64,000 bases of DNA from Bromus sterilis (Eukaryota; Streptophyta; Magnoliopsida; Poales; Poaceae), in assembly GCA_950022295.1 (NCBI GenBank), contig OX465598.1, positions 122,371,001 to 122,435,000 of the forward strand, written 5' to 3'. The position numbers and the translations under genes are program-made. Shown one piece after another: positions 43,965 to 55,727 of this stretch (position 1 is the first letter of the stretch; each line of letters begins with the position of its first letter). The notes below the pieces were generated by a model that saw only the letters and a program-made list of their open reading frames with translations, ran no database searches and was not told the DNA's origin.

Positions 43965-46564
43965 GGTCACGGCGGCGAGATTTGGTTCGGTTCCGAGTTC
44001 GGACCACCGCGCAAGACGCGCATGTGTTGTTTGCGCGTTCAACCACTGTGCAGTGTTGTGCAGTGTTGTCCGTCCGGCCCATCAATCAGTTTTTTCGAGT
44101 AAAAGAGTGTATTTTGAAATTCAAACTTGAAGGTGAAATCTGATTTGAATCCTAACTACTGGATTTTCGAGCATGGTACATCAAAGATTTGCTTCTGAAA
44201 GGGCATTCCTCCTCCTATAGCTAATTGTAGTCGCCATAAAATCCCCTCCAAGCCACCGCCTCGTCGCCTTCTTTTCTTTTCAATTTGGCCATTTGTTAAT
44301 GATTTGCTCCTATAGCTAACGGTTGGCTTAATAATCCTTATGTGATGAATATTCTTCGCAAATTATTTTGCGGTATATCACAGTTTTCCAACATCTCGAT
44401 TAGTGATGCATGAATGCAAGTCTATATTCAGTGGGTGATGCTTTAGTCAATATTTCTTCAAAAATTGCTAGACTTCGGTTCTAGTGATGAATGATTATCG
44501 CGGTCTTCAAAGTCTGGTATGATAAGAGTATTTGTAGGTATTGGTTCGGTGCATTTTTTCAGACTCCGACGGTCAGCATACAATCGAAGGTAAAAGACTA
44601 TCAATATGGTTTTCAATATAGTTTTATTTCTCCTGATCGTTTTGTATCTTGTTATTTATCTATTGTTTTTATATATTTCATTTTTAAGATGTATTTTGGA
44701 TGTTTTTTCTTAAAAATATCCCGGCAATATCGATCATTTTCAACGAAAACACGTTTAGTATCCCGTGGCACAAATGAAGAAGAACACTTACTCATGAAAC
44801 CTCTTAAGGATGCAATGTCATACATAATCATGTTGAAAACATCAATTACAAATGAGTCACCGTGTGCTTAATCATTATTTTATACTAACTCATGTTTGTT
44901 CTTGTTGTCGTCGCCAATGAAAATTGTGGGCATGTATGCCGGTTTTTTCATCAAGTCTTTCAGTTGCTAAGTATCACTGGAGTTCTTCGCAAGAGGCATG
45001 GCATACTTCAAAGTGTTAGAGCACACACGAAAATAAGCACTTGAAGATGACAAAATGAAAGTAGGCATTGATTAACCAAGGAGATGGGGTTAGCCTGGCC
45101 CGCAAAACCTCGTTACTCACTCGGATTTTCGTTACAGAATCGTGTGTACATCATTACAATGTATTTTATGATTCGCATGCTGCTCATGAACATTGGATGG
45201 TTGGTTAAAATTATATGAAGATTTAATACACTAAGGAGTTATCCTAGCTAATCGAATGGTTGTGCATTACCACAGTATAATAAACAAAGAAAGAGAGATT
45301 TTTTAGGCATAAAGAGATTTCTACTATGACAAATCCCTCATGGTTCAATGTTCTCTTTACTAACATGTATGCTCTTTCGGCTCACCAACGTTGCATTGTG
45401 GCTTCAACTCCGAAGTTTGACTACTTCCATTGTGGAGATATCCTTTCGTATCTTATAAATCACTGGGATCATTAGGGATGGAATCCTTGGGAATCAATTA
45501 AGGCTTCCATGGCTTATCTCAAGCTATGAATCCCTTGTATTTGAATTTTGTACTTACTTGTTTTATTAATAATTTTAAAGCTACAGTGGGGTAATACCCT
45601 ATTGTTTTCCCCCTCAATTAAGGCTTCCATTGGATATGTAATTTTGACTTGGTCATATTTTTCACTATGTATATAAACCATAACTTTTTTTTCCTTTTTA
45701 TTTAATTTGTTTCATATCTTATTTCTGTAAGTTAGAATGCACAACGTAGAAACATCACCAACATGTATATTTTTTGAATAAAATGATTGTCAATGTTAAT
45801 ATTCTATGTATGCCCATGCTACAGTGGATTTGTCGTGAGATTACAACCGAGACGTTGTTATAGTACACAATTATCAATCATTATGAACTCTTCGTTTCAC
45901 TTCATAGCTTGAAGACTAGATCACCAAAACTCTTTCATGACCATATCAAGTCTCACCATGAACATTATATTGGTCATATTTGCTCTTATAAATGCTCCAT
46001 CACAATCACTTGAGAGGCATAATTAATTCTTCATTCTAGTTGCTTGCTTCAAGACATGATCAACCAAAATCCAACATGGGATCACTATGATCTTACCTTG
46101 GAACCATGACTTGAATTCTTCTCCCAAGTCTGTTATCCTTTTGATCCAAAATATGTCTACCTTTGAGATCATTCAATCGAATCCACCTTGATCAAAATTG
46201 GTTTAGATAATAAACTAAATCTTGATGGCTTCAAAAGATATCTCCATGTACCAACTAGAAACCTCACTGGTTACAAGAAACCAAGATCCAAACCTTAGGC
46301 CCCGTGTGTATGAGGGTCAAAGACCCCGTCCACACGGTGGTCGAGGCTGAGGGTATGTACTAGGAGCTATGTGTTCAATCTCTCTCTCCCTCTCTTTCTC
46401 TCTCATGTTCTTTATATATTTGATCTTGATTGTATCATGAGCTTTATTAATATATCTGGATCTTATAATGTGCATTCTCCTCTATCTTATTCGTGGTGAA
46501 TTGAGTCTTGCTCTTTAAAATTTCTTTATGTTGGATTGAATACTTTGGATTTGATATTAAATGA
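43965..46564. other. Intergenic sequence upstream of the O-fucosyltransferase gene
   Basis: AT-rich; the first few hundred bases would contain the gene's promoter on the minus strand. Open frames such as 44491-44871 are short, AT-driven and match nothing I recognise. A CT-rich patch lies at about 46377-46405. Confidence 0.4.
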
Positions 46565-46566
46565 TA

Positions 46567-46659
46567 CTCCCTCCGTTCCATATTACTTGACATGACCTTA
46601 TTTCAAGTTTGGTTTAAACTTGAACTAAAGCCATGTCAACTAATATGGAACAGAGGGAG
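46567..46659. mobile_element. Stowaway MITE (93 bp)
   Basis: CTCCCTCCGTTCCATATTAC...AATATGGAACAGAGGGAG with TA on both sides (46565-46566, 46660-46661). Confidence 0.9.
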
Positions 46660-47787
46660 TACTTGTTTAGTAATTAACTTATGGATACCCGAGGTGACAT
46701 TAGGGTACTCTTAGCATAAAGATTGAACGATAGTATTATATGGTGTTGTCATAGTACAATTTCCAGGATTATCCGTGGCACTTTGTGGATAGTTCTATGG
46801 ATCAAGATTGGAAAGATAACATTGAGGTGGTTGTCTGTTAAGCGCACGTATGCGATCTCATCCGATATAATAGAAACTTTGGAGTGATTCTTTACTGCAC
46901 TTTGAGGTATTATCATATGCTTCACTTATGTTAACGATTTTGAGAGTTAACACTAGTGATATTATGAACTCTAGGCCTTGTTTCCAAGAATTGAGACACC
47001 ATTTTGCTCACTTTTGTTATGTGCTACCTTGTTGTTTTTATTAGTTCAGATTCTAAAAACCTATTTCTACCATCCATATTACACATCTATCATCACCTCT
47101 TCGTCAAACTAGTGCACCTATACAGGACAATTGTATTAAGTGTGTTGGAGACACAAGAGATTTTTTTCCATTTGATCACATTATTGTTTGAGTGAAAACC
47201 ACCTTCATCGTACACCTCCCGTGGACTGATATATCTTAGATCATCCGCTTGAGAAAATTTTGTTACTGTCCTACAAAAGTTTACGCTCGGAGGTCCAACA
47301 AAATCTACAAAAACAAAGTTTCGAGTAAACATCAAGCTATTTATGGCTTTCTTATCAGAAAGATGAGTGGTTGAAGGTATCTTCTTTAAATTTTCCAATT
47401 TAATCTTTTTGTTTTTTGTTTTATTATATTTGAATTGAATGAATTCCGTTTAAATTTATACGATTTTACCAGATTTTGGTGGAACTGCTGGCGAACTTCT
47501 GCAGGTAATGTTTAATGGTTAACTTTCACATCAGTACGCGCAGAGTGGTCTCCATCCTCCCCTCTTCCGCCCCGTTGAAAAATACAATATCCGTTTTATA
47601 AGTTAGTGTTGAGATGCCCTTATGTCACTATAGCTAAATTACTTCTACTATGGCCAACCTAATTTATTTTACAACGCACTTTTCAAGATAGAGCCGGTGG
47701 ATTGAATTATAGTACAAGCACCAAGAATGGAAATAAAGAAAGCAATCGAGTAATCTTTTGTGCCTTTTGTGCTCCATGTTCCGACGA
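46660..47787. other. Intergenic sequence
   Basis: AT-rich, no gene or element with definable ends seen. Confidence 0.4.
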
Positions 47788-48147
47788 GGGCCCTTTTTGG
47801 ATACTCTAACTCGGTTAGAGGTTAGAGTTAGATTCTAACTCTAGTCTAACCCAAAAGTAACTCTAACCAAAAAGGTGTTTGGATGGTGGGGTTAGATTGA
47901 CAATAAATGTACTATTCCAATCATTTGACTACTTTATTCAGAATTTTGTATGGTGGAGATAGTGGAAAAAGTAACTTTTTGTGGGCCCCATCCAACTCTA
48001 ACCCAAATAAGCACCTCTTGGGTGGGTTAGATTTTTTGGATGGGTTAGATGCATCTAACCAACTCTAACCTTCCTGTTTGGATGTTTTGGGATTAGTTTG
48101 GTACAATCTAACCAATTCTAACTCTAACCCATGAATCCAAACAGGGC
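47788..48147. mobile_element. MITE with GCCCT-TTTGGAT ends and TCTAACYC-rich body (~360 bp)
   Basis: The left end GGGCCCTTTTTGGATACTC and the right end, reversed, GCCCTGTTTGGATTCATGG are similar. The inner ~80 bp at each side are packed with TCTAACTC/TCTAACCC and its complement, giving strong inverted symmetry. No clear target duplication, so superfamily is not assigned. Confidence 0.6.
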
Positions 48148-48305
48148 ACAGGTTGAGCATGCAGCTAGTCATCATTACGATGGCAATGTAGCACTCACTC
48201 AAACAAAACTGGATGGGATGGGATGCGATCCCTTCCCTTGGTCGCCACATTACGGCTCATCTCATCATGACCAGTTTGAGCGCAGCAAATTAAGCAACAT
48301 ACATA

Positions 48306-48366
48306 CTCCTTCCGTCTCATAATGTAGTAACGTTTTTTGAGCTAGTACATTATGAAACGGAGGGAG
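48306..48366. mobile_element. Stowaway MITE in the pectinesterase promoter region (61 bp)
   Basis: CTCCTTCCGTCTCATAATG...CATTATGAAACGGAGGGAG, TA on both sides (48304-48305, 48367-48368). It ends 117 bases before the pectinesterase ATG, so it may lie in the promoter or 5' untranslated region. Confidence 0.9.
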
Positions 48367-48483
48367 TACCTAGTAACTACAATGCTGACTGCATTAATTG
48401 AATAAAATAGATTAGATAAGCCCCTTCTGAGTAGTCATAAGAAAGAAGCAAAGCTGGATGGAGATCATGCGAGCCATGCTTTG

Positions 48484-49773
48484 ATGCCCATGAGCATGAC
48501 GAGAAGCCGTGCAGGTACAAGCAGAAGCAGAAGCTTATGGGCAGCGGCCTTCGCCTCTCTTCTCCTCGCCTTCTTGCTTGCCTCCACCACACACCCGCCT
48601 GCTTCTCCCTCCGGTCCTCCGGTGCACGGCCGCCGCAGGCGGAGGCAGTGCGACGAGCAGGCGAGGTGGGTGGCCGGCATCGCGTCCCAGCTCAACGCCA
48701 CCCTCGTCCTCACCGTCGACCGCCTCGGCTGCGGCAACTTCAGCAGCCTGCAGAAGGCGGTGGACGCGCTGCCTGACCACGGCGCGGGCGCGGCTGGTGA
48801 TCGGACACTGCTGGCCGTGGGCGCCGGCATCTACAGGGAGAAGGTGGTTGTGTGGGCCAACAAGACAGGCGTCACGCTGCACGGCCGCGGCAACCTCAAC
48901 AGCACCGTCGCGTGGAACGACACCGCCGGCTCCAGCGGCGGCAGCACCCCGTCCAGCGCCACCTTCACCGTCCTCGCCGCCGGCTTCGTCGCCTACAACA
49001 TCACCTTCCAGAACACGGCTCCCCCGGCGGACCCGGGCGCCAGCGGAGGCCAGGCGGTGGCGCTGCGCGTGGCCGCCGACCAGGCGGCGTTCCACTGGTG
49101 CGGCGTCTACGGCGCGCAGGACACGCTGCTGGACGAGCGGGGGCGGCACCTCTTCCGCGGCTGCTACGTCGAGGGCTCCATCGACTTCATCTTCGGCAAC
49201 GCCCGCTCGCTCTACCTCGACTGCACCCTCAGCTCCGTCGCCGCGGCGGCCACGAGCAGCAGCAACGGTGGCGGTGTGACGGGGAGCATCACGGCGCAGG
49301 GGCGCGGGTCGGCGTCGGAGAAGACGGGGTTTGCGTTCGTGGGGTGCAGCGTGGTGGGGACAGGGAAGGTGTGGCTGGGGAGGGCGTGGGGGGCCTACGC
49401 TACGGTGGTGTTCGCCAAGACGTACCTCAGCGCCGGCGTCGTGGCGCCGGAGGGGTGGGACGACTGGAATGATCCGGCGAGGCGGCAGACGGTGTTCTTC
49501 GGGGAGTACGACAGCACGGGGCCCGGGGCGTGCAAGGACGGGAGGGTGTCGTACGCGCGGCAGCTGGACCGGCGGGAGGCCGCGCCGTTCATGGACGTCT
49601 CTTACATCGACGGCGGCCAGTGGGTGCTGCCACCACTGCCGGTAGCACTAGCGCTGCCGCGGCAGCACGACGGAGACGACTCAGATGATGCACGACGGGG
49701 AAAAGTAATTTGGAAAAAAATTCGGTGGAGACCGTCTCCACGCCTCGTCCCGTGCATACCCAGTGCAAGATAG
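48484..49773 (+). CDS. Pectinesterase (pectin methylesterase), 429 aa, with transposon-derived C-terminus
   Basis: Single exon; the first in-frame ATG is 48484 (MPMSMTRSR). Residues ~17-36 form a hydrophobic signal or anchor (LWAAAFASLLLAFLLA), consistent with export to the wall, where these enzymes de-esterify homogalacturonan. No inhibitor-type pro-region, so it is a type with catalytic domain only. Motifs: GIYREKV, QAVALRV, YGAQDTLLD (catalytic Asp), GSIDFIFGNA (second catalytic Asp), and LGRAWGAY where most members have LGRPW; the substrate-binding Arg is kept. Several Asn glycosylation sites occur (NATL, NKTG, NSTV, NDTA, NITF). Codons 1-409 run to 49710; the remaining 20 come from an inserted hAT-like element. 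Strong GC bias matches a grass gene. A MITE lies just upstream. Catalytic core looks intact. Confidence 0.85.
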   Translation: MPMSMTRSRAGTSRSRSLWAAAFASLLLAFLLASTTHPPASPSGPPVHGRRRRRQCDEQARWVAGIASQLNATLVLTVDRLGCGNFSSLQKAVDALPDHGAGAAGDRTLLAVGAGIYREKVVVWANKTGVTLHGRGNLNSTVAWNDTAGSSGGSTPSSATFTVLAAGFVAYNITFQNTAPPADPGASGGQAVALRVAADQAAFHWCGVYGAQDTLLDERGRHLFRGCYVEGSIDFIFGNARSLYLDCTLSSVAAAATSSSNGGGVTGSITAQGRGSASEKTGFAFVGCSVVGTGKVWLGRAWGAYATVVFAKTYLSAGVVAPEGWDDWNDPARRQTVFFGEYDSTGPGACKDGRVSYARQLDRREAAPFMDVSYIDGGQWVLPPLPVALALPRQHDGDDSDDARRGKVIWKKIRWRPSPRLVPCIPSAR

Positions 49774-50307
49774 CGCCACCTGTCTCATCTCAGAATCGCA
49801 CGGCCTCCACTCACCCGCTCCAGCTCTCCTTCCACCTCGGCTCCAACAGACAACAAAACGATCTAGCAGGCTCATACGAATATACGATCGCCATGGCGTA
49901 CGAGCAAGCGCAAGCCTACCGCCTCCTTCCATGAGTAGCGCCGCAGCACGTCGAGCTCCTCAGCACGCCGCAGGTTGGGGCCGCATCCGACGATGAAGCC
50001 ATCCACCATGTTCTCTCCCATGCTCTAGGCTCCCGTCACCGGCGCAGAGCCAACACCAGTAGCAACCCCGGCGTGTGGACTGTGCGGTGCTCGCCGTGGC
50101 CGCTTCCCACGAGGGTAGCAAGCGGGTCGTCGAGTCCATTGGCCGCTGTGGCGAGCAGGAAGATCGAGGACCGCGCCGATGATCGAGCCGAGCCAAGGAC
50201 GAGCCGAAACGATGGTCGTTGGATGGTAGCGCTGTGTACGTGTCTCGCATCCAGTGTCGGTATGCACCGCTGCGCTCGTGCATACGGGATGCACCGATTT
50301 TTTTTCC
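49712..50307. mobile_element. hAT-like element inserted in the pectinesterase stop codon (596 bp)
   Basis: Ends GGAAAAAAATTCGGTG and, reversed, GGAAAAAAAATCGGTG, with an 8-bp duplication AGTAATTT (49704-49711, 50308-50315). The terminal similarity extends loosely ~50 bp (CCCGTGCATACC-type sequence in both). No transposase. It supplies the last 20 codons and stop of the pectinesterase reading frame. Confidence 0.8.
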
Positions 50308-50507
50308 AGTAATTTAGCTATGTACACTCCAAGATTTAGCATCATTTCGTGGGTTTAATTTTGTTTTTCTTCAATCAATTTTTTTTATCTTTTCAACAAG
50401 CGTAAATGATAGTTTCCAATCCTCAAAAAAAGAAAAGAAATTACTCCTGAAGTAAGAACAGATCACACCCTTTGGTGACGCTGGTGCAACATGAGAAATC
50501 TAATTCT

Positions 50508-50787
50508 TTTTATTTAGGAACACAGTACAACTCTAACGCTTACATACGCGAGTATACAATCATCCCTATGACGCACACACATACACCCTATCTTTATGAG
50601 CACCTTCGCAATACTGAACCGGTACATCATCTTGAGATTAACGAAGTCACCACCTCGTCTTCGACGAGAACGTCTCCTCCCACTGAAAGCGCATCACCGG
50701 AAGCCCTGAAATAAATCCAGAAAAATGCGAGCACCATTGTCAAATCTGGGATTTGAACTCTGGTGGACTAGGGATACAACCATCCAC
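50508..50787 (-). mobile_element. tRNA-derived SINE or short LINE-like copy (280 bp)
   Basis: Minus-strand head GTGGATGGTTGTATCCC is followed by GAGTTCAAATCCC, a B-box-like motif. The body (GTGCTCGCATTTTTCTGGA, GGGAGGAGACGTTC, TCAAGATGATGTACCGG) ends ACTGTGTTCCTAAATAAAAA. An 8-bp duplication (plus strand CTAATTCT at 50500-50507 and 50788-50795) flanks it exactly. I recall similar sequence as common in Triticeae genomes, but cannot name the family. Confidence 0.7.
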
Positions 50788-50795
50788 CTAATTCT

Positions 50796-51268
50796 ACACA
50801 TGAAAGCATATGCATATGCTCCTGTTTCTCAAAAATGATATTTTAAAATATTAAGAATTTCAAAATAAAAATCTAGAATATACATACTAAGATTCTATGC
50901 ACTCACGTTAAGTTAGCATAAATCGGTTATTTTTCATGGCCTTTGCAAATAAGACAAGTAAATATCTCATGAAAAGCCTTTTTAGAACAAATATTTTTTT
51001 GCACGCAACATAAAATATGTTGATTTTCCGTGAAACGACTTCGTGGACACATACAATGTCAAAATGTATACCCACATTTTGTGATCATTTTTTAAAATAT
51101 TTCGAATGTGTTTAAAAATACATTTTAAAAACCAAAAGCATATTCTCCTAGGTGCAAAAATGCCCGTAGTAGGCAAGGCGTCACAACTCTAGCTTATGGT
51201 ACTGTAATAAACCCATCCAAAAACATAGTGTATCTTCATGTTTAAAATTAAATTAAATTATGAAATGA
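50796..51268. other. Intergenic sequence
   Basis: AT-rich, no gene or bounded repeat seen. Confidence 0.4.
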
Positions 51269-51273
51269 TAAGG

Positions 51274-54200
51274 TGTAACACCCTCAGTGTTAAGCTACAA
51301 TGATCACCTTTTGTTAATGATAAATCACAATGCTTAACCATGCCTTGATCACATTTAAATCAAATGATATAAAAAGTCCCTGGGTTGGAAATAAAAATCA
51401 AGAGTGGAAATAAAAGTGAAACCAAATTTTTTGCAAACAATTTTATTAAATGCCTAATAATCAGTAGGTCATATTAAAATTAAAATAAGGATTTATTAAA
51501 AAGGTTTTAATATCATAAAGAAATAAAAACAGTAGCTAAAGGACACCATTTAACACTTTAAAATAAATAGCAATAATCAAATGAATTTATTTATGAACAA
51601 AACTTTTTGTGGCACTCTAGTTTTGTGCAATGTTAATTATGGAGCCACTTACAAGTTTTACAAAAATGCTAAAGTAGCTAAAACAAATTAAAACAAAAAA
51701 CAAAAAGAAAAACAGAAGACAGTAAATAAAAGAAAAAGAAAAACACTAAACCCTCGCCTAGGGCGAGGCCCACCCCAGCCCATCTTCTTCAACCCACCAC
51801 CTCTCTCCCGTGTCTTCAACCTCCCGCTACAGTGCAGGGAGACATGCCGACCGAGCTGAGCCGCTCGTCGCCGCCGGACCACCCCGCCACTCCTTGCGTC
51901 GCTACAGTGGCTGGGGATGGATAAGAAGGACCCCCCGAGACCCGAAACCCTAGCACGCCATCCTCCCCCCATTTGCCCTCTGCTTCCTCCTGCTCCTCCC
52001 CGTGGCCGTCCGGGCGTAGCCGTGGGCACGCAGTTGTCGCCGGCGTGGCCACCAGCTGCCCCATCCCGCGCCACCACGTCCGGGAGCATCGCCGGCGTCG
52101 TCCTCGTCTCCCCGCAGAAGAACCCGAGCGGAGGCGTCCTCCTTCGCCGGAATCAAGCCGATCCCCTCGCCATGGTCGCCGCCTCACCGGCGACGAATTC
52201 GCCGCGGCCGCACAACCTCCTCCCCTCCCAACCTCGCCATCGCGCTCCATGTGAGAATCCTCTTCGAATCCCCCTCACCGTACTCGTTTTTGCGCGCTAG
52301 TCGTCGTCCCCGTGGTGACGTGCTCCGACCGCCGTCTCCATTATCGTCATGGGAACGCTCGGGCCACGCCCAGGCTCCCCGTCTATGCGCCATGTGCGCC
52401 TCCTCCGCTTTCGCGCATTGGTTGCGCCCGCGCCCCGCCTGCCGTTGCACACCCCTGTCGTTGCCCACCTCCTAGCCGTGCTCGGGCTCGCCCCTTAGTG
52501 CCCATGGCCGCCCGCCCTCCGCACCTGCTCGTCGTGCGCCGCAACGGCCGACGCTGACCAAGCCGCTGCCGAAGCCCCCCGCTCCCCGCCACGGTCTCTC
52601 CGCCCCAGCTCGCCGGAGTGGCAGCCTCGCCGTGTTCTGCCTTGCCGGCGGGCACGGTGGGTAACCGTGGGTGAAACCACTGTTAAGGCTAAGCCCCATG
52701 TTAAAATAAAACCGATTTAAATACCCCCTGGCAAATGACATGTGGGCCCTTGCCCTTTTAATTAAAGAGAGTTGTTTAGTTTAACCAATATTAAAAACTG
52801 AGTGGCTGACAGATGGGTCCCACCACTAACAACAACCTGTTAAATTAAATTAATCCCTGTTTATATATAATGTGAGTATGACATGTGGGGTCCACTGCTG
52901 GTTAATCTCCATTTTAGTTTAATTTTAATAACAGTGTATGACAGTAGGTCCCCACCTATAAGTTTGACTAGTCAAATGTACTATTCTGGATAATGATGAT
53001 TTTGTTAATAAAAGCAATTTCAGAAATTTCTAAAATCATTTAAATATTAGAAATGCAATATCTTTTAAACCGTAACTCCGATGAAAATATTTTATACATC
53101 AAAATTGATCATAAAAATATAACGAATACGGATATGCCACCCATACCCCCACCACACCCCTCTAACATATCGAACCCAAGACTTTCCCCTCCGGATCGTA
53201 TGTCCAGTAATTATCCGGTACTGGTAAAACTTTTCAGATGAGAATGTTCTGAACATAAATGTTGTTCGGAATGCATCAACGATCACGGTTACACTATCCA
53301 CACGTCTGTCGGGTATTCAAGACACTACATACATGGAAACCTTCCCCCTCCGGATGATCACCCGGAGCCGGTATTTCATCCCCGGATGAGTTCCCGCTCC
53401 GAGAAAATCACCGAACACTGAGTTAGAGCCCCGTTGCTTTGTATCTGCTATGTCATGCATTTGTATTGTTATTGTTGCCGTGCATTTATTGTTTCTTCGC
53501 CCTCTCTTATTGTTCGGTAGTTTTGACGACCGCTGCCAATGCCCCAGTGATCGACTACTTCGTCGACGACGGTACCTCTACCGTCGAGCTTCCAGGCAAG
53601 CAGAACCATTCTCTTCCCTAGATATCGCCTATCTTTTCCGTACATTTCTTGCACTAGGCATTTCTACTGCTGCTGCTATGCTTACCTATTCAATTGCATA
53701 GCCCGTCTTTGTCGACCCTTGATGTACCTTCCTTTATCCTATGCTTCCTATTATAATTATGCATTATTCAGCAGTGATCCCCAAGAATTGTTAGCTAGGA
53801 TTAGATAGCGAGTCGTGATCACTCTGGTGAGTGAACGCGGGTATTACAAAATATTATAACTGCAACATGTACGGATCAATGCAGACACCCTAGGGAACCT
53901 ACAACGGCGAGACTCTGCCGAGTCGCGTCAAGTTTGATTTACGAGTGGAATGGACTCGTATTTCACTCTCGTCGGCTCGGTAGCGTAGCATCACCGGGAT
54001 GATACGAGGTTTACCTCTTTAGTTCATTCCGCTGATGTCTCTGTCGAACCTCTTTAAGTGTACCATCGAGGGTGATACCTCCTGGTTTCACTTAATGGTA
54101 GGCACTCGAATCAACTAGTGTCTTTAGAGGTAAGAGTCGGGCGACCCAACTGTGCACGTGATTGGTATATTGTCGGGAACGACAGGGAGGGTACGACCGA

Positions 54201-55722
54201 CGTTACTGGCGTGCTTGGCCCCTGCTCGTATCTCGCGAGAGTTACCAAACCACGAAAAGTCGAGCTCTACCAAGAGCACACGCGAGACAAGGTAAGGAGA
54301 CGGTTCACCTTGTTGGTAACCGCGCGCTTTGACGGGACGACAGGGCAGGCCCCGACGTTACTGGTGGTCCTTGTTGTTGTTCGTTGTCTGTTGTGTTGTT
54401 AGTCAGACAGCGATAACGGTTGTCTGCGAGATAATATTTAAATGCTAAATGGTTCGGCGGATGACATGAGAGGCCCATTGGTCTGTACACACTACCTTCA
54501 TGTGGTATAAAGAGTTATGGGCTCCCCCGCATCGTAGTTTGTTCGAAAGATCTTCAGACGTTAGCAGTACCACGGGCTGATTGCCGGGAAGCGGTCTTGT
54601 CTTCTTTGCTGCAGCAGGTGTGTTTGGATTTGCTTTTGCTTCACCGGCCAGTCTCGTACCGTTCAGGAGCGCGGAAGGGTGAGGGACCTAGACCCCTGAG
54701 CGCATAGGATATAGTCCGACAGATGGCCTCTCTGCTGAGCCTAGGATGGGCTGCGCCGTGTCGGATAGCTTTGGTGGAGCGTTCCTTAACAAGGTTCCCG
54801 CCACCCTTGAGATCTGACCGTGCAGGCTGAACAGTAGTGCACCCCTGCAGGGAGTTTAATCTATTCGAATAGCCGCGTCCACGGTAACAGGATGCTTTAT
54901 GATGAAGCTGGATCTTACCACTACAAACTACTACTATTAAACTGTATGGTTCCGGTTTTCTTCCTCGCAGGGAAGTCGAGGAGGGGAACTCGGAGGCATT
55001 ATTGTTATTAATTATTACAACTTACTATTATACAATGCTGCAGCAACTTCTGCTTCATTGTTACTTTATGCTTTATATGAACTGTTGGTTGTTCTCATCT
55101 TGTGCTGCAAGACTCGTCAGAAGATGATAGTCTTCGATAGGCCTAGCTTCTTACTCTTATTCTGATTTCTACCTTGTAGTCCACTATATACATCCTCCCC
55201 TTTCCATTTGATACAAATGCATAAATGCTTAGTAGAGGACGTAGGACTCGCGGGTATGCTAGATACTCACCCTTGCTTTATTTCCCCTTTTTGTTTTGCC
55301 TAATCGGCCGCTGCAGTCGACGTTGGAGCCTTGAAGTTCAGGAGCAGGAGATCCCCGATGCCGACCACCGCAACAGAAGATCCCCGATGCCCTCTACGAC
55401 ATGGAGATCCCCGACGACCAGGATTAGTTTGGAGGTTCCCAGGCAGGAGGCCTCACATTTTTGATCGTTGTTGTTTTTGAGCTAGCCTTCTTAAGGCAAA
55501 TCATGTGTACCTTGTGTCTGTACTCAAATACTATTGCTTCCGCTAACTTTGTGCTCTCGAGCTGTTGTATTCGAGCCCTCGTGGCCCCTGGCTTGTATTA
55601 AACAACATGTATTATTTTTATTTGTAGAGTTGTGTTGTGATATCTCACCGTGAGTCCCTAATCTCGATCGTGTACCTTGCGTGTATGATTACTGTACACG
55701 GCTTGATTTTGGGGGCGTCACA
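51274..55722 (+). mobile_element. Solo LTR of a third Tekay-like chromovirus family (4,449 bp)
   Basis: Starts TGTAACACCC and ends GGGGGCGTCACA, flanked by the 5-bp duplication TAAGG (51269-51273, 55723-55727). No primer site, coding region or second LTR is present, so it formed by recombination between two LTRs. Plus orientation follows from the order of features shared with element B: AT-rich start, GC-rich block (51740-52680), conserved block (54838-54887), and a CTGTACTC...TTGCTTCCGC stretch near the end. Open frames in the GC-rich block are compositional. Confidence 0.85.
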
Positions 55723-55727
55723 TAAGG

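Noticed and set aside
43965..44042. Upstream ATG extending the O-fucosyltransferase by 26 residues
   Set aside because: The extension precedes the membrane anchor and has no family character; MDPSRPLLGRG is a typical start.
42924..44102. 392-codon plus-strand frame opposite the O-fucosyltransferase gene
   Set aside because: Gly/Glu/Val-rich antisense shadow of a clear GC-rich gene; no domain.
48481..48483. TTG as an earlier start of the pectinesterase
   Set aside because: Not expected as a start in a nuclear plant gene; ATG at 48484 follows at once.
48509..49279. Long frames overlapping the pectinesterase on both strands
   Set aside because: Pro/Ser/Thr/Arg shadows from GC-rich codons; the pectinesterase motifs fix the true frame.
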